The translations under genes and the position numbers were made by a program. Source: Paenibacillus thalictri (GTDB lineage: Bacteria; Bacillota; Bacilli; Paenibacillales; NBRC-103111). Taken from it: a stretch of DNA of 64,000 bases. Shown here piece after piece: positions 46,199 to 54,702 of this stretch. Below the pieces are notes generated by a model. It saw nothing but the letters and a program-made list of their open reading frames with translations, did not search any database and was not told the origin of the DNA. The stretch covers positions 248,001 through 312,000 of the forward strand of contig NZ_SIRE01000008.1 in assembly GCF_004307995.1 (NCBI RefSeq), read 5' to 3'. Within the stretch, counting starts at the first letter, position 1. Each line of letters begins with the position of its first letter.

Positions 46199-47857
46199 TT
46201 GAACGTAAGGGGAAAAAGATCGGTTTATGTTTCTTTGGCAGCGCTAACAATGGCCTCGACATTAGCTGCGTGTACAAGTAATCCGAGTAATTCGTCAAGC
46301 GGCGCACAAAATGGTACGGCAGGTACTTCAGCGGGCACTACAGCAGGCACTACAGCAGGCACTACAGCGAGCGCTCCCAAAGAACATCGAACATTAACTG
46401 TCGAAGTGTTCGACAGAGGCAAGCCCGGACAGCCGGATCTGAATAATAACTTCTGGACAAAGTATATCAACGATAATTTCGGCAAGCAGTTTAATGCCAC
46501 GGTAAACTTTGTTTCAGTTCCTAGAGCCCAGGAAGTAGATAAGTTGAACGTATTGATGGCAGCCGGCCAGGCGCCTGACATTTCGTACACCTACACCCAA
46601 GGCGTTGTTTATAATTATGTACAGCAGGGTGGTTTGGCCGAGCTAGATCCCGTTCTCAAGCAGCATGGAACAACGCTTACCAAATATCTCGGCGATGATG
46701 TATTAAAGTATGGCAAATTTAATGGCAAGCAGTACTCTGTACCGGGCAAGAGGACTGTTCTCGCTGGTAATAATACATTTATCCGTAAAGACTGGCTTGA
46801 TAAACTGGGTCTTCCTGTTCCTACAACACCAGAGCAGTTCTATAATACCATGGTTGCTTTCAAAGAGAAAAACCCCGGAAATGTAAGCGGTGTTATTCCT
46901 TATGGTTACTCCCTGCAGCCTTCAGGTCCTGGAATGGGCTATATACCAGAAGCCTTTAAGCCGTCTAACCTTACTGAAGAACAGTTTGCTACACTTCAGC
47001 CGCAAGCGATTTGGACGACAAACTGGAATATGCCTGGGTTTGATAAAGCTGTTCAATATATGAACAAGATGTATAATGCAGGTTTGATCAGCCCGAATTT
47101 CGCAACGGACAAAGATGGTAAACTGCTCGATGCGGATATTTCCAATGGAAAAGTCGGCGCGTTCCAGACGAACTGGGACGGTCCGTACCGGACCGCTCCC
47201 GGCACCTATGCAAACCTTGCCAAAAACGTTCCCGGCGCTCAGCTTATTCCTATCGACCCATGGCAAAACGATGCGGGCAAACATCCTAAGAACGTATACA
47301 GCCCAAATGGGATGTATATCATTATTCCTAAATCAAGTAAAAACGTTGACCTTGCCATACAGTATCTTAACTGGATGGCTGACCCGAAGGTAACGCTATT
47401 CCTCCAGAACGGTCAGGAAGGCGTGGACTATAACATGGTGAATGGCGTTCCAAAACAGACAGGAACCACAAATACAGGCGATAAGATGATGACCGTTGCC
47501 AACAACCTCGACTATGATATCCTTTCAAACGGTATCGAGCTTGGCGATCAGCAGAAAAATACGGCAGCCATTTCCGCAGGATATCCTGGTTATGAAAAGG
47601 ATGCGGAAAATGCGTTAAAGGTAGGTATGGTGGACAGCTATACGACATACTTCTATTCAATACCGAATGCAGCTGATGCCAAAAGCAACACAGAGCTTAA
47701 AAATCTTTCAGCTCAAATGCTGGCCAAACTTATTGTTGCTAAGCCGGCCGAAGTGGACAGCCTTTACAAAACTTTGCTTCAACAGTATATGGATCAAGGC
47801 GGCAAGGCCGTTCAAGACGAATATATAAAAAATTACAAGACTCAGAATGGTAAGTAA
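46199..47857 (+). CDS. Extracellular solute-binding lipoprotein with Gly-Thr linker
   Basis: 552 residues from TTG at 46199, 8 bases after AAAGGGAG. The signal ends in the lipobox LAAC (Cys25). A flexible linker follows, built from a tandem repeat (AGTTAGTTAGTTASAP), then the binding domain: DRGKPGQPDLNNNFWTKYIN, VLMAAGQAPDISYTY, RKDWLDKLGLPVPTTPEQF and IIIPKSSKNVDLAIQYLNWM. It is an LplA-like receptor of about 500 residues for an oligosaccharide. It is the last gene of the uronate operon, and a terminator follows 15 bases after the stop. Confidence 0.94.
   Translation: MNVRGKRSVYVSLAALTMASTLAACTSNPSNSSSGAQNGTAGTSAGTTAGTTAGTTASAPKEHRTLTVEVFDRGKPGQPDLNNNFWTKYINDNFGKQFNATVNFVSVPRAQEVDKLNVLMAAGQAPDISYTYTQGVVYNYVQQGGLAELDPVLKQHGTTLTKYLGDDVLKYGKFNGKQYSVPGKRTVLAGNNTFIRKDWLDKLGLPVPTTPEQFYNTMVAFKEKNPGNVSGVIPYGYSLQPSGPGMGYIPEAFKPSNLTEEQFATLQPQAIWTTNWNMPGFDKAVQYMNKMYNAGLISPNFATDKDGKLLDADISNGKVGAFQTNWDGPYRTAPGTYANLAKNVPGAQLIPIDPWQNDAGKHPKNVYSPNGMYIIIPKSSKNVDLAIQYLNWMADPKVTLFLQNGQEGVDYNMVNGVPKQTGTTNTGDKMMTVANNLDYDILSNGIELGDQQKNTAAISAGYPGYEKDAENALKVGMVDSYTTYFYSIPNAADAKSNTELKNLSAQMLAKLIVAKPAEVDSLYKTLLQQYMDQGGKAVQDEYIKNYKTQNGK
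46331..46366 (+). repeat. Three tandem copies of a 12-bp repeat in the lipoprotein linker
   Basis: GCGGGCACTACA, then GCAGGCACTACA twice. In frame this encodes the Ala-Gly-Thr-Thr linker and could change in length by slippage without breaking the frame. Confidence 0.9.
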
Positions 47858-47872
47858 TGGTATACTAGCAAC

Positions 47873-47902
47873 AAAAAAAGGGCATTTCATCATGCCCTTT
47901 TT
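47873..47902. terminator. Bidirectional terminator between the uronate operon and the first sulfatase
   Basis: AAAGGGCA (47877-47884) pairs with TGCCCTTT (47893-47900). There are A and T runs on both sides, so it works on both strands for the convergent genes. Confidence 0.88.
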
Positions 47903-47915
47903 CTGTGCTTTTTTT

Positions 47916-49313
47916 TCATTTCCTCAGTTCTCTCATGTTCCTCATCAACCGCTGTGCCTGTTCCGGCCGCTCCTCGATGATGTTGTCAAGCTCATAGGGA
48001 TCTTCCTGCAAATCGTATAATTCGTCCAAATCGTTATGATTCTCAATCAGCTTATACCTGCCGTCGAAAATCATCCGGGTATTGTTCAACTCGCTAAATT
48101 GAAACGTTTTGTGCGGCCCGACTTCTTGCTTTAACTGTGGTACCAGCGAACGGCCGTCCAATCGGCTGAGCGTGTCAGTTACACCGGCCATTTCCAGAAT
48201 GGTCGGGTGCAAGTCCATTAATTCGGCAAGCGCGTCGCTTGTTCCCGTTCTGGTTCCCCGCGGATCGGCAATGATTAGCGGGATGCGCAGTGCTCCTTCG
48301 TACATCGTGCTTTTCTGAAATAGTCCATGGTCTCCCATCATCTCGCCATGATCCGCGCAGAAGATGATCACCGTCTGCTCGGCCACGCCTTTCCGCTCCA
48401 GCGTATCCAGCATATTTCCCACCCAATCGTCAATCAGCTTGATTGCCGCGCCATAGTGCCGCTTGACATTATTCAGATCGCCATCCGACATATCCGACGA
48501 ATGTTTCTTCGATTTTTTCTTGATCCAATTTGGCTTTTTGTTCAGCTCGTCTTGAATCGAAGCGGGAAACGGTTTGTCGGGGAAAGCGTCCACGTATTCG
48601 GCAGGGGCGTCCCAAGGATCATGCGGCCCGGCGAAGCTGACAAACAAATGCCAAGGAGCTTCGGCAGATACGCGCTCCAGAAATTCGCAAGATGTTCGGC
48701 CTATGTAGCTGTCGTGAAAATGTTCGGCCGGCAGCGGCGAAGGATACGCGTTCCAGAAATTCCACTTCGCAAATCTCCGGCGATAGTCTTCCGTAAAAAT
48801 GGGGAGCAAGCCGTGGTCGCGTAAATAACGCTGGTATGGTCCGGCGATATGGCTGTCGTTATCGGGATCAAGATCGAAGTTCATCAAGCGGTTCCGGGTA
48901 AACGCGGCATTCATCTTGCCTTCGGTTTCGTGGGGATCGGTAAAACCCAGATGGTACATGACCGGAAGATCCCCGTCCATGCCGTAATGATGATCTCCTT
49001 TATGCAGGTCGCTTTTGCCGACCATCGCCACGCGATATCCCGCTTGCCTGAGCGCTTGGTAATACGTCGGTTGTTCCATAGGATAATTGACGAAGTTTTC
49101 GAGATTTCCAACCCGGTGCGGGTACATGCCGGCCGCAAGCGAGCAGCGGCTTGGTCCGCAGACGGGGCTGTTGCAGGCGGCTTTGGCGAACCGCAGGCCT
49201 TTGGCGGCAATGCGGTCGATGTGCGGGGTTTGCACAAAATCCGTGCCCGTGCAGCTCATCCAATCGTAACGGAATTGATCGACCATGATCATTAAAATAT
49301 TAGGTTGGCTCAT
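47916..49313 (-). CDS. Sulfatase, formylglycine type
   Basis: 465 residues from the ATG at 49313, with AAAGGAG 8 bases upstream. The metal site starts ILMIMVDQFRYDW (D12). The modification motif is CGPSR with C52, inside NSPVCGPSRCSLAAGMYPHR. The second metal patch is FCADHGEMMGDHGLFQK. There is no signal peptide, so it would act in the cytoplasm on imported sulfated sugars. It ends DLQEDPYELDNI, as usual in this S1 family. It is divergent from the next sulfatase and shares a regulatory box with it. The exact substrate is unknown. Confidence 0.94.
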   Translation of the reverse strand: MSQPNILMIMVDQFRYDWMSCTGTDFVQTPHIDRIAAKGLRFAKAACNSPVCGPSRCSLAAGMYPHRVGNLENFVNYPMEQPTYYQALRQAGYRVAMVGKSDLHKGDHHYGMDGDLPVMYHLGFTDPHETEGKMNAAFTRNRLMNFDLDPDNDSHIAGPYQRYLRDHGLLPIFTEDYRRRFAKWNFWNAYPSPLPAEHFHDSYIGRTSCEFLERVSAEAPWHLFVSFAGPHDPWDAPAEYVDAFPDKPFPASIQDELNKKPNWIKKKSKKHSSDMSDGDLNNVKRHYGAAIKLIDDWVGNMLDTLERKGVAEQTVIIFCADHGEMMGDHGLFQKSTMYEGALRIPLIIADPRGTRTGTSDALAELMDLHPTILEMAGVTDTLSRLDGRSLVPQLKQEVGPHKTFQFSELNNTRMIFDGRYKLIENHNDLDELYDLQEDPYELDNIIEERPEQAQRLMRNMRELRK

Positions 49314-49348
49314 TGTGCAGACTCCTTTCGTTATTAAGCATCATTTTG

Positions 49349-49402
49349 AATATAACAACAAGCAACGTTGCGGGCGATTGCTTATTGTCCGATTTCTTAA
49401 CG
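49349..49402 (-). promoter_or_regulatory. Minus-strand sulfatase promoter with AATCGGA box
   Basis: On the minus strand AAGAAATCGGACAAT runs from 49398. Its AATCGGA starts at 49394, 40 bases before the -10 TATATT (49354 to 49349). There is no good -35, as expected for an activator-dependent promoter. The same box occurs in three other promoters of this locus. Confidence 0.6.
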
Positions 49403-49446
49403 TATTATCTTGGACCTGCAGACAGTCAATGGTCCCAAGAAAAAAT

Positions 49447-49500
49447 GCAAAGAAATCGGACAATCCGTTAACGACGCTTCCCTGGCTTAAGCCGTATAGT
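49447..49500 (+). promoter_or_regulatory. Plus-strand sulfatase promoter with AATCGGA box
   Basis: ATGCAAAGAAATCGGA, then CAATCCG, with AATCGGA at 49454-49460, precedes the -10 TATAGT (49495-49500) by 41 bases. The -35 region (CGACGC) is poor. It is almost identical to the site at 51035. Confidence 0.65.
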
Positions 49501-49533
49501 AAACGTATCTTGAACAAAGGAGGAACATTTCGC

Positions 49534-51000
49534 TTGAAGAGACCACATATCGTGTTATTTAATCCCGATCAATGGAGAGGCGACGTTTTGGGGCATATGG
49601 GTAATCCGGCCGCCGTTACACCTAACTTGGACCGTTTTGTCGCGGACGATGCGGTGTCTTTCCGCAGCGCTTTTTGTCAAAATCCCGTATGCACGCCGAG
49701 CCGCTGCTCGTTTATGTCCGGTTGGTATCCTCATGTCCGAGGCCACCGCACAATGTATCATATGATGCAGCCGGACGAGCCGGTGCTGCTCAAAACGCTC
49801 AAGGATGAAGGGTATTTTGTTTGGTGGGGCGGTAAAAACGACCTTGTCCCGGCCAAAAACGGCTTTGATGCATACTGCGACATCAAATATACGCCGGAAC
49901 CTAAGCCAAAACCTCCGTTTGGCGGCGACTTGCGGCGGGGGGAACCGGGCAGCGACACGTATTATTCTTTTTATGTAGGAACGATCGGCGATGAGAACGA
50001 CGGGTCAATGTATTATGATTCGGATTGGGCCCATATTATGGGAGCTATCGATTTGATCAAAAACGCACCGCAAGACCGGCCTTTATGTATTTATTTGCCG
50101 ATCCTTTACCCGCACCCGCCTTATGCCGTGGAAGCGTCGTGGTACAATAAAATCGACAAATCTCATCTGCCGAAACGGATAACGGCAGATGAGCTCACAG
50201 GCGATAAGCCGTCCATGCTGTCAGGGCTGCGGGAAAGATACAACATGCAGAGCTGGACGGAGGACCGGTGGACGGAGCTGCGCGCCACGTATTACGGGAT
50301 GTGCGCTAGAGTGGATCACCAGTTCGGCCTAGTCATGGATGCGCTGAAAGAAGCGGGAATCTACGACGATACGGCGGTATTTTTCTTCTCCGATCATGGC
50401 GATTTCACCGGGGATTACGGGCTGGTGGAAAAAACGCAAAACACGTTTGAAGATTGCCTGACCCGCGTGCCATTGATCGTTAAGCCGCCGGCGCATACCC
50501 CGGCCAAGCCACGTGTGAGCGAAGCGCTGGTCGAGCTGGTCGACCTGACGGCGACCGTGCATGATTATGCCGGCATTACGCCGGGGTACACGCTGTTCGG
50601 CAAATCGCTTGCTCCGGTGATCGCCGGAGCGACGGACGAGCACCGGGATGCCGTATTTAGCGAAGGCGGGCGGCAGCACGGCGAATTTCACTGCAATGAA
50701 TCGGCGCCGGCTAACGCAGAGTCTTCCATGCTATATTGGCCCCGGGGTGAGATGCAGCGCAGCGAAGGACCGGAGCATACAAAAGCAACGATGATTCGCA
50801 CCGGAACATACAAGTATGTCCGCAGACACTATGAAACGGATGAACTGTACGATCTGGAGCGGGACCCGGGAGAAACGGACAACAAAATACACGACGGCTC
50901 TTTGGCGGATGTTTTGCTTGACTTAAAAGAGAGGATGCTCGATTTTTATCAAACAACGTGTGATGTAGTGCCTCACACAAGAGACTCCAGGGAAAAGTGA
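49534..51000 (+). CDS. Sulfatase, formylglycine type (second)
   Basis: 488 residues from TTG at 49534, 10 bases after AAAGGAGG. The frame is open farther upstream across the divergent promoter, but that part does not look like protein. The start is MKRPHIVLFNPDQWRGD, the motif CTPSR has C53, and the second metal patch is FFFSDHGDFTGDYGLVEK. It is cytoplasmic by lack of a signal. It is the first gene of a run sulfatase, binding protein, two permeases, response regulator, kinase, sulfatase, with a further promoter at 51035 before the binding protein. It probably removes sulfate from fragments brought in by that importer. Confidence 0.94.
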   Translation: MKRPHIVLFNPDQWRGDVLGHMGNPAAVTPNLDRFVADDAVSFRSAFCQNPVCTPSRCSFMSGWYPHVRGHRTMYHMMQPDEPVLLKTLKDEGYFVWWGGKNDLVPAKNGFDAYCDIKYTPEPKPKPPFGGDLRRGEPGSDTYYSFYVGTIGDENDGSMYYDSDWAHIMGAIDLIKNAPQDRPLCIYLPILYPHPPYAVEASWYNKIDKSHLPKRITADELTGDKPSMLSGLRERYNMQSWTEDRWTELRATYYGMCARVDHQFGLVMDALKEAGIYDDTAVFFFSDHGDFTGDYGLVEKTQNTFEDCLTRVPLIVKPPAHTPAKPRVSEALVELVDLTATVHDYAGITPGYTLFGKSLAPVIAGATDEHRDAVFSEGGRQHGEFHCNESAPANAESSMLYWPRGEMQRSEGPEHTKATMIRTGTYKYVRRHYETDELYDLERDPGETDNKIHDGSLADVLLDLKERMLDFYQTTCDVVPHTRDSREK

Positions 51001-51026
51001 CCGGGAAACGGCATGTTGAAAAAAAA

Positions 51027-51081
51027 TGCAAACAAATCGGAATATCCGATAAGGACAGCGGGAGCCGCTCGTTGGTATAGT
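51027..51081 (+). promoter_or_regulatory. Promoter with AATCGGA box before the binding-protein gene
   Basis: ATGCAAACAAATCGGA, then ATATCCG, with AATCGGA at 51035-51041, lies 41 bases before TATAGT (51076-51081). The first 35 bases match the site at 49454 at most positions, and the spacing is identical. Confidence 0.68.
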
Positions 51082-51143
51082 TGAATTATCTTCTTAGCGA
51101 AGAAGAAAAGAAGAGAAGAAGCTTAAGGAGGGTCTATATAAAG

Positions 51144-52679
51144 ATGAAGAAGCTGACAGCGCTTTCGTTAAGCGGCTTGCTGCTGACAACAACAGCTATG
51201 GCCGGATGCGCCGGAGGTACGGCTGCGGGTACAAACACAACGTCCAAAAGCAAAGCAGCAGCGGACGATACAAACGAAAAGATCACGATCAATCTAATGA
51301 CGCGAAGTTACGCCGGGGGAGGCTGGCCCCCTAATCATCCCGTAATCGATGAATTAAACAAAAGGCTGAATATCGACCTCAAGATTGAATGGGTTCCGGC
51401 GGCGAATTATCCGGAAAAGCTGAATGTGCTTGCTGCGTCGAACAATTTCCCGGACGTATTTTATATCACCAACACGGAATACGTGAAATGGCAAAGCAAA
51501 AATATATTTATGGACGTGAAGCCGGAGCTTGGCAAACATCCGAATATCGTCAAATATATTCCCGAAGAGTCAACCAAACAGTTTAACCCGAAGGGTAAAT
51601 ATTACGGCATCCCTTTTTATTACCAGGAGGTACGGGATTCGCTCGCGATACGCAAGGATTGGATGGAAAAGCTGGGGCTTAAGATGCCCGATACGATCGA
51701 CGAATTTTATAATGTGACCAAGGCGTTTGCCTTGAATGATCCGGATGGAAACGGCAAGCAGGATACAGTCGGCTTTTCGATGGAAATAAATCCCGCAGGG
51801 GTGTTTGGGTTTGGCGGTACCGCGGCTTTCCTGACTTCCAGCTTCGGGCTTGCGAACAAATGGAAGCTGGATAACGACAAGCTGGTTCCGATGCAGGTGC
51901 AAAGCAAGGAACTTAAAGATTTTATCGGATTTATGCGCAAAGCGTATGCGGAAGGGGTCTTGGACAAAGATTTTCCGATCCTCAAGTCGCGAGATTCGCT
52001 GAATAAGCTGGAGGCCGGGAAATCCGGGGTTGCCAACGTGAATCCGCAGCAGCTGTTTGCGGAAACATTACCCCCGCTCACCAAAGTGGATTCGAAAGCG
52101 GAGCTCGTACAATTGATGCCGCCGGCAGGTGCGGATGGCAAACGCGGGACACGAAGTTCGTCGACAGGCGACAGAATTGTCATCAATGCCAAACTTGATC
52201 CGAAGAAACAGCAGAGAATTCTTAAAATGATGGACTATATGTTGTCCGACGAAGGATACGATTTGATCAAACACGGCATTGAAGGGGTTCATTACAAAAA
52301 AATATCGGATACGAAATACGAGCAGCTGGAAGCTTCGGTGAAGGACAGACAATTTCTGCTTGTCGGCTGGTTTTTTAAACGGTTTGATCCGATGTTTTTA
52401 ATTTACAAGTGGATGGATCCGAAAGAAGTCGCGACCGTCAAATCGTATTTCGATAACAACGAAAAAGTGAAGGTGAAAGACGACGGCTTCGGTTTTGTCT
52501 CGGAAACGGCAACCAAGGTCGGTCCGAACATCGACAAAAAATGGATGGATACGATGGTGAAGGTGATTGTCGGCCAGGAGCCGATGGAGTCCATCGACAA
52601 GGCGGTTGCCGAGTGGAAATCGGGCGGCGGAGACGCCATCATCAAGGAAATGAACGAAGAATACCAGAAGTCGAAGTAA
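51144..52679 (+). CDS. Extracellular solute-binding lipoprotein, LplA type
   Basis: 511 residues from the ATG at 51144, with AAGGAGGG about 11 bases upstream. The lipobox is MAGC (Cys22). Features: NKRLNIDLKIEWVPAANYPE, LAASNNFPDVFYI, IRKDWMEKLGLKMPDTIDEF, the loop DPDGNGKQDTVG and the C-terminal VGQEPMESIDKAVAEWK. It is a close relative of the LplA-type receptor at 22544. Its promoter carries the box shared by the sulfatase genes, so it should be induced together with them and most likely binds a sulfated oligosaccharide. Confidence 0.94.
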   Translation: MKKLTALSLSGLLLTTTAMAGCAGGTAAGTNTTSKSKAAADDTNEKITINLMTRSYAGGGWPPNHPVIDELNKRLNIDLKIEWVPAANYPEKLNVLAASNNFPDVFYITNTEYVKWQSKNIFMDVKPELGKHPNIVKYIPEESTKQFNPKGKYYGIPFYYQEVRDSLAIRKDWMEKLGLKMPDTIDEFYNVTKAFALNDPDGNGKQDTVGFSMEINPAGVFGFGGTAAFLTSSFGLANKWKLDNDKLVPMQVQSKELKDFIGFMRKAYAEGVLDKDFPILKSRDSLNKLEAGKSGVANVNPQQLFAETLPPLTKVDSKAELVQLMPPAGADGKRGTRSSSTGDRIVINAKLDPKKQQRILKMMDYMLSDEGYDLIKHGIEGVHYKKISDTKYEQLEASVKDRQFLLVGWFFKRFDPMFLIYKWMDPKEVATVKSYFDNNEKVKVKDDGFGFVSETATKVGPNIDKKWMDTMVKVIVGQEPMESIDKAVAEWKSGGGDAIIKEMNEEYQKSK

Positions 52680-52692
52680 CAGCTGCAGAAAT

Positions 52693-52734
52693 GGGGAAAA
52701 CCCGGGTGATGCTGACGGTCATGCGGGTTTTTCC
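52693..52734 (+). other. Hairpin between binding-protein and permease genes
   Basis: GGGGAAAACCCG (52693-52704) pairs with CGGGTTTTTCC (52724-52734) around a 19-base loop. It sits just after the binding-protein stop and could reduce readthrough, so that the receptor is made in excess over the permeases. Confidence 0.6.
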
Positions 52735-52754
52735 TGCCAAAGGAGGTTGCGGGT

Positions 52755-53705
52755 TTGAGCATGGCGGTTACAAGGACCAAGGCGGTGGACATCAAGGCAA
52801 GGCAGCGCAACCGGGAGGAATGGAAGCGCGGTTTGCCTATATATGCGATGATTCTGCCCGGATTTATATTTTTCATCGTCTTCAAGTATGTTCCGATGGG
52901 CGGCATTATGATCGCTTTTCAAAATTATGATCCGTTTGACGGTTTTTTGCAAAGCGCATGGGTGGGGTTCGACAATTTTCAGAAGCTGTTTCACGATCCG
53001 GATTTTTGGAAAATTTTCCGCAATACGCTGCTGATCAGCGCGCTCAATTTATTTCTATTTTTTCCCGTGCCGATTATCGTTTCCTTATTATTAAATGAAG
53101 TTCGTGTCAAGTGGTTTAAGAAAGGGGCGCAGACGCTGCTGTATGTGCCGCATTTCTTAAGTTGGGTTGTCGTCGTCAGCATCACCGTGCTGCTGTTCTC
53201 CACACAAGACGGCGGGATTAACAACATGCTTTCCACCTGGGGGTATGAACGGATGGAAGTAATGACCAATCCTTCCTATTTCCGTATCGTCTATTTGCTT
53301 CAGGTAGTCTGGAAGGAAGCGGGGTGGAGCGCGATCATCTTTCTTGCCGCGCTGGCTGCGGTCGACCCGACGTTGTACGAAGCGGCGACGATGGACGGCG
53401 CCAGCCGGTTAAGGCAAATATGGCACATCAATTTGCCGGCGCTGCGCTCGACGATCATCATCCTGTTTATTTTAAGATTGGGCCATGTCATGGATACCGG
53501 CTTCGAGCATATTTTACTTTTGCAAAATTCGCTGAACATCGACGTTTCGGAAGTGTTTGACACTTATGTATACCGGGTCGGCATCCTGCAGGCGGAATTC
53601 AGCTATACGACGGCGGTTGGGTTGTTTAAAGCGCTGATCGGACTAGGGCTTGTTTATTTGGCCAATCGGGCATCGCGGAAAATCGGCGAGGAAGGGGTAT
53701 ATTAA
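52755..53705 (+). CDS. ABC importer permease, LplB type
   Basis: 316 residues from TTG at 52755, 8 bases after AAAGGAGG. The family signs are MILPGFIFFIVFKYVPMGGI, YVPHFLSWVVVVSITVLLF and the EAA loop EAATMDGASRLRQIWHINLP. It has six membrane segments. It is similar enough to the permease at 20596 to suggest that the two importers are paralogues. It works with the next gene as the channel for the receptor at 51144. Confidence 0.95.
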   Translation: MSMAVTRTKAVDIKARQRNREEWKRGLPIYAMILPGFIFFIVFKYVPMGGIMIAFQNYDPFDGFLQSAWVGFDNFQKLFHDPDFWKIFRNTLLISALNLFLFFPVPIIVSLLLNEVRVKWFKKGAQTLLYVPHFLSWVVVVSITVLLFSTQDGGINNMLSTWGYERMEVMTNPSYFRIVYLLQVVWKEAGWSAIIFLAALAAVDPTLYEAATMDGASRLRQIWHINLPALRSTIIILFILRLGHVMDTGFEHILLLQNSLNIDVSEVFDTYVYRVGILQAEFSYTTAVGLFKALIGLGLVYLANRASRKIGEEGVY

Positions 53706-53707
53706 CG

Positions 53708-54577
53708 ATGAAAAGCAGCTCATCTGCAAGATCGTTTTCCTTATTTGACGTTCTAATCTATCTCGTTCTTGGTACGCTGCTGCTGCTTGTGCTACTTCCG
53801 TGCCTGTACGTGCTGCTCAGTTCGTTTTCCACCAAAAGCGAGATGCTGTCGCGCGGGTTCTATCTCATCCCGAACGTGTGGACGCTGAATTCGTACGGCT
53901 ATTTGTTCAGCAATCACAATTTCACTACATCCTACTTGAATGCGCTGCAAATTACGGTAGTCGGGACTGTGGTTAGCATTGCGGCGACGACGCTGATGGC
54001 CTACGGCTTGTCGCGGACTTGGCTCAGGGGCAGAAAACCTTTAAATATTATGGTGCTGTTTACGATGCTGTTCAGCGGCGGCATTATTCCGACGTATTTG
54101 TTGACCAGCCAGCTTGGACTGCTGAACAGCTATTGGTCTTTGTTTTTGAATAACGCGATCCTGCCGTTTAATCTGATTGTGATGAGAAGTTTTTTTCAAA
54201 ATACGCCCAAAGAGCTGGAGGAAGCGGCGCGGATTGACGGCTGCGGAGAATGGAACTTGTTCCTGCGGGTGATCCTGCCGTTGTCGATGACTTCGGTTGC
54301 GACATTTATTATGTTTTATGCCGTATTTTATTGGAACTCGTATTTTCAGGCGATATTGTTTATCAGCGATTCGCAAAAAATGCCGCTGCAGGTATTCTTG
54401 AGGCAAATTATTTTGGAGTCGGGCAATTCGCTGGAATCTGTCGCAGGCGGCTTTGAGTTTGGGCCGCCGGTGAAAATGGCCGTTGTTGTGATGGCTTCGA
54501 TCCCGATGCTGGCCATGTACCCTTTTTTCCAAAAATATTTCGATAAGGGTATGCTGGTCGGTTCGGTAAAAGGATGA
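53708..54577 (+). CDS. ABC importer permease, LplC type
   Basis: 289 residues starting 2 bases after the partner permease, so translation is probably coupled; GGGG lies within its end. Family signs are YVLLSSFSTKSEMLSRGF, MLFSGGIIPTYLLTSQLGLL, the EAA loop EAARIDGCGEWNLFLR and the end GMLVGSVKG. It has six membrane segments. It completes the importer of the sulfatase locus, and a new promoter for the two-component genes follows. Confidence 0.95.
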   Translation: MKSSSSARSFSLFDVLIYLVLGTLLLLVLLPCLYVLLSSFSTKSEMLSRGFYLIPNVWTLNSYGYLFSNHNFTTSYLNALQITVVGTVVSIAATTLMAYGLSRTWLRGRKPLNIMVLFTMLFSGGIIPTYLLTSQLGLLNSYWSLFLNNAILPFNLIVMRSFFQNTPKELEEAARIDGCGEWNLFLRVILPLSMTSVATFIMFYAVFYWNSYFQAILFISDSQKMPLQVFLRQIILESGNSLESVAGGFEFGPPVKMAVVVMASIPMLAMYPFFQKYFDKGMLVGSVKG

Positions 54578-54619
54578 CGAATAAAGTCGAATGATGACGG
54601 AAAGGGGAAGGCGAAGGTG

Positions 54620-54668
54620 TTATAATGAAGCTGCGGTGTATACATCCGCAAGCTCGGGCTTGCGGTAC
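54620..54668 (+). promoter_or_regulatory. Promoter -10 and leader hairpin of the response-regulator gene
   Basis: TATAAT at 54620-54625 would start a separate transcript. A hairpin CCGCAAGC-TCG-GGCTTGCGG lies in its 5' leader. An ATG at 54625 overlaps the -10 itself and is therefore unlikely to be the start codon. Confidence 0.5.
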
Positions 54669-54702
54669 GCATCCTCATTATCATAAATCGGACGGTGTTT
54701 CT

